From contig NZ_KB904237.1 of NCBI RefSeq assembly GCF_000379925.1, positions 1-39,442 of the forward strand: a stretch of DNA of 39,442 bases. The letters run 5' to 3'. The position numbers and the translations under genes were made by a program. This document shows, piece by piece, positions 31,729-39,442 of this stretch (positions within the stretch are counted from its first letter, which is position 1; each line of letters opens with the position of its first letter). Origin of the DNA: Porphyromonas levii DSM 23370 (lineage in GTDB: Bacteria; Bacteroidota; Bacteroidia; Bacteroidales; Porphyromonadaceae). The notes under the pieces are model-generated. The model ran no database searches and was not told where the DNA came from. It saw only the letters and a list, made by a program, of their open reading frames with translations.

Positions 31729-34356
31729 GTGGTTAAGAAGAGTGGTGATACGCCAATGATGCAGCAGTACTGGAGGTATAAGGAGGAATACCCCGGTGCG
31801 ATATTGCTATTCCGTGTGGGGGACTTCTACGAGACCTTCTGCGACGACGCCATAGAGGTATCCAACCTCTTGGGCATTACCCTTACCAAACGCGCAGGCG
31901 AACCGCTTGCCGGTTTTCCCCACCATTCGCTCGACAACTATCTCCCTAAGCTGGTACGCAAAGGGAAGCGGGTGGCTATCTGTGACCAGATAGAAGACCC
32001 TAAGCTCACCAAGAAGCTAGTGAAGCGAGCAGTGACGGAGGTAGTGACTCCGGGGCTTACGATGGACGACTCTGTACTCGATGCCAATACGAATAACTTT
32101 CTTGCAGCTATTACCCTCAATAACGGCAGAGCAGGCTTAGCGCTCCTCGACCTCTCTACAGGCGAGTTTATGGCAAGCCAAGGGATGCCCGACGAGGTGG
32201 AGAAGTTGGTGGTCAACTTCGCCCCTAAGGAGGTACTGGTGAAGCGTGGGACAGAGCATGAGGTGGCGCGACTCTTCGGGGAGAAGCTGAACCTTTACCC
32301 TCTGGAAGACTGGGTCTTCAGTCTCGACTACGGGCGTGACAAACTCCTGAAGCACTTCGAGGTGCAGCACCTCAAGGGCTTTGGTATAGAGGGCGACCAG
32401 CTCTCTATTCTCTCGTGTGGAGCCATCCTCTATTACCTTGAGGCGACCCACCACTCAGAGCTCAAGCATATCAATGCGCTGTGGAAGATAGAGGAGAACC
32501 GTTTTGTTCAGCTCGACCGTTTCACCCTGCGCAATCTGGAGATCCTCCAGCCTATCTCGGAGGACGGCACTTCACTGATTCAGGTCATAGACCATACCAA
32601 GACACCGATGGGCGGAAGGCTCCTGAAGCGGTGGCTCGTATTCCCGCTCCTAGAGGTGCGGGAGATAGCGGAGCGACAAGCAGCAGTGACCGCCCTACTC
32701 CGTCACCGAGAACTGAGGAACGAGGTTGCGGAACTACTGGCTGGTATGGGCGATATTGAGCGCTTGGCAAGTAAGGTATCGGTACTGAGAATCAACCCTC
32801 GGGAACTTCGGCAACTGGCGGGAGGACTAAGGTTGGTGCAGCCACTGATAGAGCGGCTATTGGAGCGTAGCGAGGAGGCGCTGAAGCAATTGGCACTCCA
32901 GCTCGACCCACTTACCGAGGTGGCAAACCGCATAGAGCGAACCATCCACGAGGAGACACCCAACCAAGTGGGCAAGGGGAGCGTGATAGCAGAGGGCGTA
33001 GATAGGGATCTGGATGAACTGCGACGCATCCTCAATGGGGGCAAGGAGTATCTTGTGGATCTGCGCAATAGGGAGAGCGAAAAGACGGGTATCCCAAGCC
33101 TCAAGGTGGCTTTCAATAGTGTCTTTGGATACTATATCGAGGTGCGCAACACCCACAAAGACCGGGTGCCAGAGGAATGGATTAGGAAGCAGACCCTCAC
33201 ACAAGCTGAGCGTTACATCACCCCCGAGCTTAAGGAGTATGAGGGAAAGATACTGGGAGCGGAGGAGAAGATACAGATACTGGAGGCGGAGATTTACGAC
33301 CAATTGGTCGCCTTTGTACGGGGGTATATCAAGGAGATTCAGAGCGATGCCGCCATACTTTCCAAGGTGGATGTGCTCCTCTCCTTTGCTACTACTGCGG
33401 AGGCGTATGGTTACGCTTGCCCCACCGTGGACAATGGCGACACCATAGATATCCAAGCGGGGCGCCACCCCGTGATAGAACGGCTGATGCCCCCAGGTGA
33501 GAGCTATGTGCCCAACGACCTATTCCTAGATACTGAGGCTCAGCAAGTGATGGTGATTACGGGACCGAATATGGCCGGTAAGTCGGCACTCCTCAGGCAG
33601 ACCGCCTTGATAGTGCTCCTCGCACAGGTGGGGAGCTATGTGCCAGCCACGGCAGCGAAGATTGGGATTGTAGACCGTATCTTCACCAGAGTGGGCGCTT
33701 CGGATAATATCTCTCGTGGGGAGAGTACTTTCATGGTGGAGATGACCGAAGCGGCAGCGATCCTTAACGGCATTACCAATCGTAGCCTCGTGCTTATCGA
33801 TGAACTGGGACGCGGGACGAGCACCTACGATGGTATTTCTATTGCACAAGCAATCGTGGAGCATATCCACGACCACCCAAGGGGCAAAGCCAAGACACTC
33901 TTTGCTACCCACTACCACGAGCTCAACGAGCTAGAGGGGATATTCCCAAGGGTGAAGAACTACAATGTCACCGTCCAAGAGGCGGAGGGCAAGATTATCT
34001 TCCTCCGCAAGCTGGCACGCGGTGGCAGCGAGCACTCTTTCGGTATCCATGTGGCGAAACTGGCGGGTATGCCTCGGGAGATTATTGCCCGCTCCGAAGA
34101 GATACTGGCGGAGCTAGAAGCATCGGCAGCTCAGCGCGAGGAGAAGAGCGGCAAGCAACCCAAGCGACTGCCACAAAAGCAGGTGCAGCAGGGTCCTGTG
34201 CAGCTGAGCTTCTTCCAGTTGGACGACCCTATGCTCTCCCAAGTGCGGGAGGAGATAATCGGGCTCGACCTCAATACCTTGACCCCACTCGACGCCCTCA
34301 ATAAGTTGAGCAACATCCAGCGCCTCCTTTCGGGCGGTAGAGAGGGGCACCAATAA
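31729..34356 (+). CDS. mutS: DNA mismatch repair protein MutS
   Basis: Recognises mismatches and starts methyl-independent repair. About 875 aa. The mismatch-reading Phe-Tyr-Glu in FRVGDFYETF lies at residues 33-35. The clamp/lever region is in the middle, and the ATPase has Walker A TGPNMAGKSAL (about 612-619), Walker B LVLIDELGRGTSTYDG and the signature STFMVEM. A C-terminal tail with LSFFQLDDP follows. I chose the GTG at 31729, 5 nt after GGAAG; an in-frame GTG at 31723 is the alternative, and no ATG occurs until 31756. It is probably transcribed with the PAP2 gene. Confidence 0.95.
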   Translation: MVKKSGDTPMMQQYWRYKEEYPGAILLFRVGDFYETFCDDAIEVSNLLGITLTKRAGEPLAGFPHHSLDNYLPKLVRKGKRVAICDQIEDPKLTKKLVKRAVTEVVTPGLTMDDSVLDANTNNFLAAITLNNGRAGLALLDLSTGEFMASQGMPDEVEKLVVNFAPKEVLVKRGTEHEVARLFGEKLNLYPLEDWVFSLDYGRDKLLKHFEVQHLKGFGIEGDQLSILSCGAILYYLEATHHSELKHINALWKIEENRFVQLDRFTLRNLEILQPISEDGTSLIQVIDHTKTPMGGRLLKRWLVFPLLEVREIAERQAAVTALLRHRELRNEVAELLAGMGDIERLASKVSVLRINPRELRQLAGGLRLVQPLIERLLERSEEALKQLALQLDPLTEVANRIERTIHEETPNQVGKGSVIAEGVDRDLDELRRILNGGKEYLVDLRNRESEKTGIPSLKVAFNSVFGYYIEVRNTHKDRVPEEWIRKQTLTQAERYITPELKEYEGKILGAEEKIQILEAEIYDQLVAFVRGYIKEIQSDAAILSKVDVLLSFATTAEAYGYACPTVDNGDTIDIQAGRHPVIERLMPPGESYVPNDLFLDTEAQQVMVITGPNMAGKSALLRQTALIVLLAQVGSYVPATAAKIGIVDRIFTRVGASDNISRGESTFMVEMTEAAAILNGITNRSLVLIDELGRGTSTYDGISIAQAIVEHIHDHPRGKAKTLFATHYHELNELEGIFPRVKNYNVTVQEAEGKIIFLRKLARGGSEHSFGIHVAKLAGMPREIIARSEEILAELEASAAQREEKSGKQPKRLPQKQVQQGPVQLSFFQLDDPMLSQVREEIIGLDLNTLTPLDALNKLSNIQRLLSGGREGHQ

Positions 34357-34375
34357 CCGATTTAGATACACGTGT

Positions 34376-35383
34376 ATGCATACAGAGCCAAATACAGAGC
34401 ACAAGAGTAGCCTACTCGCCGCTATGCCAATAGCGGGACAAGAGGGGCTGGCTCGATTCGATGAGCTATACTTCTCTGCCATAGAGAGTGTGGTACCTTC
34501 GCTACAAAAAGCGGTGGAACTACTGCACCAGCAGACCTCTAAGCATGTACGTCCACTTCTCCTTTTGCTCGTTGCCAACTGCTACGAACGCCTCAACGAT
34601 CACATCGTAAGTGGTGCGGTCTTTATCGAGCTATTGCATGTCGCCACGCTCGTGCACGATGATGTCATCGACGAGAGTCACGCGCGCCGCGGTGTACCCT
34701 CGATGAATGCGATTTTCGACAACCGTAAGGCGGTGCTCATAGGAGACTTTCTCCTCTCCAACGCAATGATTCAGGCGGTTCTAGCGGGTTCACAATCGAT
34801 GGTACTACAATTGGCAAAACTCGGGAAGATACTCTCCGAAGGCGAAATCCTCCAGATGGATACCGCCGAGCTAGGGGATTACTCCGAGGAACGTTACCTA
34901 CAGATTATCGACCGCAAGACCGCTTCGCTCATAGAGAGCAGTCTCAAGATAGGTGCCATGCTCGCTGGGCAGGACGACCCTAAGCTACAGGAGGCACTTG
35001 AGCAGGCGGGCAACCTATTGGGGCGCGCCTTCCAGATACGAGACGATATCTTCGACTACCGTCCCACACCAGGTCTAGGCAAACCTTCGGGTCAGGATAT
35101 ACAGGAGCATAAGGTGACGCTTCCGCTCATTTTTGCCCTTGCCCAACCAAGCCGAGAGCGCGACAAGGTACTCAAGCTCCTACGGCACGAGTCACTGAGT
35201 AGAAGCGATATCGACTTCGTCATCGGTTTTACCCAGAAGCTAGGCGGTATCGACTATGCCACACACCGTATGGAGGAGATGGTGAGCGAAGCCAAAGAGA
35301 TATTAACTGGGGCATTGCCCGCTTGTGAAAGCCGTGATGCCCTCTTACTCGTTGCCGATTATATCGTCAAGCGTAAGAAGTAA
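34376..35383 (+). CDS. Trans-polyprenyl diphosphate synthase (octaprenyl type)
   Basis: Elongates isopentenyl units to an all-trans polyprenyl diphosphate, usually the menaquinone side chain; 335 aa, cytosolic or membrane-associated. The first Asp-rich motif is DDVID at 95-99 (LVHDDVIDESHARRG) and the second is DDIFD at 223-227 (FQIRDDIFDYRP). The FLLSNAMIQAVLA region and the GEILQMDTAE and YLQIIDRKTASLIE blocks are typical of IspB-like enzymes. Product length cannot be set from sequence alone. It starts 19 bp after mutS without a clear ribosome site. Confidence 0.88.
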   Translation: MHTEPNTEHKSSLLAAMPIAGQEGLARFDELYFSAIESVVPSLQKAVELLHQQTSKHVRPLLLLLVANCYERLNDHIVSGAVFIELLHVATLVHDDVIDESHARRGVPSMNAIFDNRKAVLIGDFLLSNAMIQAVLAGSQSMVLQLAKLGKILSEGEILQMDTAELGDYSEERYLQIIDRKTASLIESSLKIGAMLAGQDDPKLQEALEQAGNLLGRAFQIRDDIFDYRPTPGLGKPSGQDIQEHKVTLPLIFALAQPSRERDKVLKLLRHESLSRSDIDFVIGFTQKLGGIDYATHRMEEMVSEAKEILTGALPACESRDALLLVADYIVKRKK

Positions 35384-35420
35384 CAACATATTATTTTCAC
35401 ATTATAAGTAAGAAAGATTT

Positions 35421-36173
35421 ATGAAGAGATTAGTTTTGATTCGTCATGGACAGAGCCAGTGGAACCTTGAGAACCGCTTTACAGGCTGGACAGATGTAGA
35501 CCTGACAGCACAAGGTATCGAGGAGGCTGTCAAGGCTGGTAAGCAGCTGAAAGCCGATGGTTTTCACTTCACTCTTGCCTTCACGAGCTACCTAAAGCGT
35601 GCGGTGAAGACCCTCAATACGGTGCTCGACCAGATGGATCTCGATTGGATTCCTGTGCGTAAGACTTGGCGCCTCAATGAGAAGCACTACGGAATGCTTC
35701 AGGGACTGAATAAGTCGGAGACAGCAGAGAAGTATGGCGAGGAGCAGGTGCTCGTATGGCGCCGTAGCTTCGACGTGCCACCAGCACCACTAGCAGAGGA
35801 CGACGAGCGTTCACCACTCCGCGATAGCCGCTATGCAGGTATCGACAAGAAAGACCTCCCACTTACCGAGAGCCTCAAGGATACTATCGAGCGCATCCTC
35901 CCTTACTGGGAGCAGGAGATTTTCCCATCACTTAAGGAGCATAACGATGTGATCGTAGCAGCACACGGCAATAGTCTTCGCGCTATCATCAAGAAGCTCA
36001 AGGGCATCTCGGACGAGGATATCGTTTCGCTCAACCTCCCTACCGCTGTTCCTTACGTATTTGAGTTTGACGAGAACGATGGTATGAAGCTAGTGAAGGA
36101 CTACTTCGTTGGGGATCCTGAGGAGGTGAAGAAGCTGATGGAGGCTGTCGCTAACCAAGGCAAGAAGAAGTAA
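35421..36173 (+). CDS. gpmA: 2,3-bisphosphoglycerate-dependent phosphoglycerate mutase
   Basis: Glycolytic enzyme interconverting 3- and 2-phosphoglycerate, 250 aa. The phosphohistidine is His9 in [10 protein letters not shown] and the second His is 182 in [39 protein letters not shown] and [13 protein letters not shown] are hallmark segments. The length matches bacterial dPGM. A 37-bp gap separates it from the polyprenyl synthase; a short A/T-rich leader with AGTAAGAAAG precedes the start codon. Confidence 0.95.
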   Translation: MKRLVLIRHGQSQWNLENRFTGWTDVDLTAQGIEEAVKAGKQLKADGFHFTLAFTSYLKRAVKTLNTVLDQMDLDWIPVRKTWRLNEKHYGMLQGLNKSETAEKYGEEQVLVWRRSFDVPPAPLAEDDERSPLRDSRYAGIDKKDLPLTESLKDTIERILPYWEQEIFPSLKEHNDVIVAAHGNSLRAIIKKLKGISDEDIVSLNLPTAVPYVFEFDENDGMKLVKDYFVGDPEEVKKLMEAVANQGKKK

Positions 36174-36391
36174 GCAACACCGTTGTTTGCTTTCGTGCAA
36201 CAGTTATTATAAGGTCTACAAAAAGGAACGTAGCTAATAATCAAATTAGGATTAAGGTCAAAAGAGAGAATGTCTTCTTGACAAGCCTCACATAGTTATT
36301 ACTAATGTTTATTAGGAGAACAGCCTGACCGATTAATAGTTAGTTGATTACATTAGTGAGTTTTCGTTAGCCACGCCCTCCCTCCCCCTTA

Positions 36392-36501
36392 CCCCCTCCC
36401 TCCCCCTATGTAGTGCGGCAGTTGCCGCACTACATAGGGGGAGGGAGGGGGACTTTGTTTGTGTAACTCTCCATTCACGGCCTCGGGCTTCGCCCTCAAC
36501 C
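36392..36501. repeat. GC-rich hairpin repeat with conserved tail, copy 2
   Basis: A perfect 29-bp stem with a 2-nt loop at 36392-36451 (C-rich base, TATGTAGTGCGGCA at the top), followed after about 24 bp by the 26-bp tail at 36476-36501 that is identical to 7333-7358. The base of the stem is the same C/G-rich sequence as in copy 1; the top is different. The remaining sequence of the 36174-36630 gap holds no gene I can support. Confidence 0.75.
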
Positions 36502-36629
36502 ATGGCTAGCAAACACTGCGCTAATATGCTTTATTATCGTTCGTTAAGGACAGTCCGACCTCTATTAGGGTCGTGAGGTGTAGTTCCATCACTAATATTG
36601 GTACGTAACCATCGATTCGCATTAAGGCT

Positions 36630-36669
36630 CAAAAATATAGTGCAGCGGGGAGACCCCACTGCACTATAT
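36630..36669 (-). terminator. Rho-independent terminator of rpsP
   Basis: An 11-bp stem ATATAGTGCAG / CTGCACTATAT plus GGGG/CCCC around a 3-nt loop. On the minus strand it is followed by TTTTTG, 29 bp beyond the rpsP stop. Confidence 0.85.
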
Positions 36670-36697
36670 CATTTGCTTATCCTATTTGAGGGCGAGA

Positions 36698-37243
36698 TTA
36701 TGCCTCAGTAGCCTCGGTGTTCTCCTCAGCTGGAGTCTCAGCCTCAGCAGCCTCCGCTGCTGCAGCTTCAGCAGCAGCCTTAGCCTCTGCCTCCTTCTCA
36801 GCAAGCGCAGCTTGGCGAGCCTTGTTCACCTCACGCTCAGCCTCAAGTGCCTTCTTAGCTGCCTCTAGCTTAGCCGCCTCGTTCTTGCTCTTCACCTGGT
36901 CGGTAGCAGCATTCTTATTCTGCTTCCAAGCCTCGAAGCGCTTCTTAACCTCTTCCTCAGAGAAAGCGCCCTTCTTTACACCACCCTCTAGGTGCTTCAT
37001 CATCAGCACCCCCTCACGTGAGAGGATAGCACGTGCAGTGTCAGAAGTCTGTGCACCTACATTCAACCAGTATAGAGCCCTGTCGAACTTCAAGTCGATA
37101 GTAGCTGGGTTGGTGTTAGGGTTGTAAGTACCTAGGATCTCTACGAAACGACCATCACGTGGTGCGCGGCGGTCAGTAACGACGACCCTGTATACAGGAT
37201 AATTTTTACGACCGTGTCTTTGCAATCTAATAACTGTTGCCAT
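36698..37243 (-). CDS. rpsP: 30S ribosomal protein S16 with extended C-terminus
   Basis: Small-subunit protein, 181 aa. The first ~90 residues are standard S16 ([35 protein letters not shown] with [10 protein letters not shown] and a following [15 protein letters not shown]). The remaining ~90 residues form a charged, Ala/Glu/Lys-rich extension ending in a low-complexity A/E tail. S16 is usually 80-90 aa; long tails of this kind are common in Bacteroidetes. Single-gene unit with its own leader and terminator. Confidence 0.95.
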   Translation of the reverse strand: MATVIRLQRHGRKNYPVYRVVVTDRRAPRDGRFVEILGTYNPNTNPATIDLKFDRALYWLNVGAQTSDTARAILSREGVLMMKHLEGGVKKGAFSEEEVKKRFEAWKQNKNAATDQVKSKNEAAKLEAAKKALEAEREVNKARQAALAEKEAEAKAAAEAAAAEAAEAETPAEENTEATEA

Positions 37244-37327
37244 TGTATTGGTATTTATATGTTATAAACTCTACGTCCCACGGTCTCCCGAAACAGGTAC
37301 ACGACCTATCGGGGTGAAACGCACCCG

Positions 37328-37335
37328 CAAAGATA
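37328..37335 (-). promoter_or_regulatory. -7 element of rpsP
   Basis: Minus-strand TATCTTTG (plus CAAAGATA) matches TAnnTTTG. The predicted leader of about 80 nt contains GGGTG/CACCC and GGTC/GACC pairings upstream of the ATG at 37243. No clear -33 motif. Confidence 0.55.
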
Positions 37336-37403
37336 CATAAATATCTCATATAATGAGAATGTTACCCCCTTTCGCGAAAGACGATTTGACCCCCAATCGA
37401 CTA

Positions 37404-37454
37404 TTACTGAAACTTAATCATATCAGCCAGCATCATTTCGTACATCTTGTTCAT
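37404..37454 (-). pseudogene. Stub of an AbiEii-type toxin gene
   Basis: An ATG at 37454 overlaps the antitoxin stop (CGATGA), the coupling usual in AbiEi-AbiEii pairs, and encodes MNKMYEMMLADMIKFQ before a stop at 37404. The first residues resemble the start of AbiEii nucleotidyltransferase toxins (MNKxYxxML), but the catalytic domain is missing; beyond the stop lies only about 160 bp before rpsP. This is read as a truncated toxin, based on a very short match. Confidence 0.45.
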
Positions 37455-38080
37455 CGCTTCAAGAACTTAATCAATATTGCTATAGAACTACTCTTCTTAC
37501 CACCAGCATCAATATACGCTTGAAAAATATTTGCGTCCATTCTGTAGAATGCCTCCATATCCATGCGAATGTCGTATCTGAGGTATTGCTCTACACTCCT
37601 GAGGTACCGAAGATTTAGCTTTGGAGAACTGGCAATCAAGTCACAGAGTGCCTTCTCAGGTGTTGCAATCAAAAAGTAAATGCCATTATCCTCCATTGAT
37701 GTGACACCAATAGAGAAAACCTCCTCAGAGACATAGGCGTACTCAAATCTCCCGAGATCATTCTCAAATACCCTAGAGTGTTTGATGGTCATGGATTGCA
37801 CGCTGTATACTGCCTCTGGAATCAAGCCATAATACCGAAGGGCTGACGACTTCGAAACATAAGATGGTGAATAGATATGATTGGCAATAAGTTCAGTAGA
37901 AAGTGCCCTACCTATTTCCCTTGGACTTGCGACATACAAACCTTTCTTGAGGCGAATGATAACACCCGCCTTTTCTAGGTTCATAACCTTCTGGTGCTTT
38001 GCCAAATGATTTGGATAAAGCGACTCAATAACAGAGCTCCTAATAGGTACCCTTCCAAACTTCTCTACAATACTGCTCAT
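37451..38080 (-). CDS. AbiEi-like antitoxin / winged-helix regulator
   Basis: 209 aa from the ATG at 38080 (MSSIVEKFGRVPIRSSV); an upstream TTG at 38092 is less likely. The N-terminus has the winged-helix AbiEi pattern (HQKVMNLEKAGVIIRLKKGLYVAS), then ELIANHIYSPSYVSKSSALRYYGLIPE and FLIATPEKALCDLI, all typical of type IV AbiEi antitoxins that repress their operon and counter an AbiEii nucleotidyltransferase. Only a stub of the toxin remains downstream, so this is an orphan antitoxin. AT-rich compared with the housekeeping genes. Confidence 0.8.
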   Translation of the reverse strand: MSSIVEKFGRVPIRSSVIESLYPNHLAKHQKVMNLEKAGVIIRLKKGLYVASPREIGRALSTELIANHIYSPSYVSKSSALRYYGLIPEAVYSVQSMTIKHSRVFENDLGRFEYAYVSEEVFSIGVTSMEDNGIYFLIATPEKALCDLIASSPKLNLRYLRSVEQYLRYDIRMDMEAFYRMDANIFQAYIDAGGKKSSSIAILIKFLKR

Positions 38081-38167
38081 AACTATAGACAAATACAGTC
38101 ATATTCTGAACACTATCCTAAGAAATACTTGGATATCTACTCAAATAATAGCTCCTCCTCATAATAA

Positions 38168-38280
38168 AGAATTGCTGTACACAGCATCATTCTCACCAGT
38201 TTGCTCGCCAATCAACTGAGACTTTGCACGGAAGTAAACGACATGCCCAGTATGCTGCAAGCAGCTCCGTGTAGTTTACT
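38168..38280 (+). repeat. Diverged copy C of the multi-hairpin element
   Basis: Shares the CATTCTC, TTTGCT, CTGAGAC and TTGCACGG landmarks, in order, with copies A and B, but many stem bases differ while pairing is kept. Hairpin 1 is AGAAT/ATTCT with inner TGCTGT/ACAGCA (38168-38193); hairpin 2 has CAGTT/AACTG; domain 3 is closed by AGTAAAC (38233-38239) and GTTTACT (38274-38280) and contains GCTGC-AA-GCAGC. It lies just upstream of the divergently placed antitoxin gene. Confidence 0.6.
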
Positions 38281-38328
38281 CGTATGCATCAGTCTTACTA
38301 TGGAAAGTACCCCCTTCCAAATACATGC

Positions 38329-38365
38329 AAAAAATAGAGGGCGAGCACTCTAAGTGCCCGCCCTC
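38329..38365 (-). terminator. Rho-independent terminator of the susD-like gene
   Basis: GAGGGCG (38337-38343) pairs with CGCCCTC (38359-38365), with inner GCACT/AGTGC and a 3-nt loop. On the minus strand it is followed closely by TTTTTT (plus A-run 38329-38334). It lies 22 bp after the susD stop. Confidence 0.85.
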
Positions 38366-38387
38366 CACATTACAAAATTGTATTCAA

Positions 38388-39287
38388 TTACTTGTAGAGG
38401 TTAGGATTGTTGACCACCTCATTGTTTGGCAACTTAAAGTGCATACGATCGTCGTTGTAAGAAATTTGGACATTCCTATTTACAGCGTCGAACCTATTCT
38501 CACCAAGGATAACAGATTGCTTCATTCTCTTAAGAGCAAGGAAAGCACGACCCTCACCAACGAACTCAATACGAGTCTGAAGGAAGATTTCATTCTTTAG
38601 CTTATCTCCAGAAAGAGCATCGATATAAGAAAGATCTCCTATTCTACCCTTCAGATAGTTCTTTAGAACAGTCCTAGCCTCGTTGTCTTTGCCAAGCATT
38701 GCCTTTGCCTCAGCATTAAGTAGGTACATCTCATCAGTTCTCAGATAGATGTAATCTGAATCAATATGCCTCTGTCCCATAAACTTACGCAATGGAGGAT
38801 AGAACTTATTGACAGGTAGTAAAACAGCATTAGGTCCTAAAAGTTTAGGTAATGGAATACTTAAGTTGAGATCGTTACCCTTTTGGTTTAAGATAAACTC
38901 AACAGGCTCATCAGCGGCATTAAACTGTTTCTTTCTGACATCATCATTACGGATTTGATCATAGAGACGGTTATTAACCACCTTCATATCACCAGCAGCA
39001 GCATAACTATAGGTGAAGATATCAACCATACCATACCAACTAAGCAGGTTGAGCCCCATGTCAGAAGTAAGGTCAGTACCCCATAGTACACCAGGAGTAG
39101 CTACGCTATTGAATCCACCGTTCTTAACGGATCTAGGATCTTCATTCTCTGCATTATACACGATATCTTTTGGTCTCATCCGATATTCTGCGTGATGGCG
39201 GTTACCGTGATCCCTTGAGACTCCTGCGTCAGCTTGTATACACCAATCATCTTGCGGGATGAAATCCGCAAGATATGGGCGACGGGG
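38388..39287 (-). pseudogene. SusD/RagB-like lipoprotein, 5' truncated
   Basis: The minus-strand frame is open from 39287 to the stop at 38388. The last 263 residues are a clear SusD/RagB C-terminal part: LYDQIRNDDVRKKQF, DSDYIYLRTDEMYLLNAEAKAML, then FLQTRIEFVGEGRAFLALKRMK and a final YNDDRMHFKLPNNEVVNNP. A full protein is about 500-550 aa with a lipoprotein signal; here the N-terminal half is missing, and sequence beyond about 39180-39290 merges into a probable insertion sequence. SusD proteins bind glycans or peptides with a SusC/RagA transporter; no such partner is visible. Confidence 0.75.
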
Positions 39288-39370
39288 TTATTTTTCTCTT
39301 TGAAAATTTGAAAGAAAACTGGAAATCCATTATAATTGAGCGAATTATCCACTAAACGCTTAATTACGCA

Positions 39371-39442
39371 ATGGATACCAGTTTTCTACGACATGTATAT
39401 GGGCTTCTTGGAGTCAAATGTACTGCTACACACTACAAAACT
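39371..39442 (+). mobile_element. Start of a probable IS transposase (runs off the window)
   Basis: From ATG 39371 the frame reads MDTSFLRHVYGLLGVKCTAT and continues to the window end. The opening (short helix, LRHVYGL, G, then T.Y) resembles N-termini of ISL3-type transposases, but only 24 residues are visible, so the family is tentative. Upstream, an inverted repeat ATCTTGCGG/CCGCAAGAT (39249-39274) lies near the junction with the truncated susD. The probable left end of the element is somewhere between 39180 and 39300. Confidence 0.4.

Noticed and set aside
36174-36391. Possible RNA gene or small ORF after gpmA
   Set aside because: No tRNA-like cloverleaf, no promoter and no ORF with a plausible start; only short chance repeats were seen.

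Overview
The window looks like a chromosomal segment of a Bacteroidota bacterium, most likely Bacteroidales close to Porphyromonas. The reasons are: several promoters of the Bacteroidetes type (TTTG, about 20 nt, TAnnTTTG); a MurF-alanine racemase fusion; a long Ala/Glu-rich tail on ribosomal protein S16; a PG_1098-type THUMP-like methyltransferase; a GSCFA protein; a RagB/SusD remnant; and a secreted protease carrying a type IX secretion (T9SS) sorting domain next to a PorV-like barrel. Species was not determined.

Layout. 1-494: intergenic, with an AT-rich palindromic repeat and the mazG promoter. 495-7088 (+): mazG, then a five-gene MacAB-TolC-like exporter (ATPase, two FtsX/MacB permeases, membrane-fusion adaptor, TolC-like channel). 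7089-7365: GC-rich inverted repeats. 7366-7977 (-): decayed umuDC. 8001-9065 (-): a tyrosine-phosphatase-like lipoprotein whose catalytic Cys is replaced. 9066-9928: a long intergenic region packed with four different repeat types. 9929-11617 (+): a three-gene operon resembling a phage replication-initiator/helicase-loader module. 11690-21879 (+): a tightly packed housekeeping run, aguA-aguB-glgB-manA-THUMP-like methyltransferase-unknown-GSCFA-murF/alr, with several overlapping stop/start codons. 21880-22357: repeats and a palindromic promoter region. 22358-30152 (+): a TrmB-type regulator, two surface lipoproteins (DUF4988/Big2 and double BACON), a subtilisin-like protease with both a lipobox and a T9SS C-terminal domain, and a PorV-like outer-membrane barrel, closed by a strong terminator. 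30511-36173 (+): PAP2-barrel phosphatase, mutS, polyprenyl synthase, gpmA. 36174-36697: hairpin repeat and the rpsP terminator. 36698-37243 (-): rpsP. 37404-38080 (-): AbiEi-like antitoxin with only a stub of its toxin partner. 38388-39287 (-): 5'-truncated susD. 39371-end (+): start of a probable transposase.

The most interesting parts are (a) the 22.3-30.2 kb operon, which reads as a self-contained surface proteolysis module with its own T9SS shuttle-like barrel and regulator; (b) a roughly 165-bp multi-hairpin repeat in two near-identical copies plus a diverged third copy that keeps its stems by paired base changes, suggesting a structured RNA or a non-autonomous mobile element; and (c) a set of decaying accessory genes (umuDC, abiE, susD) whose breakpoints lie at or near these repeats. 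No rRNA, tRNA or CRISPR array was seen.
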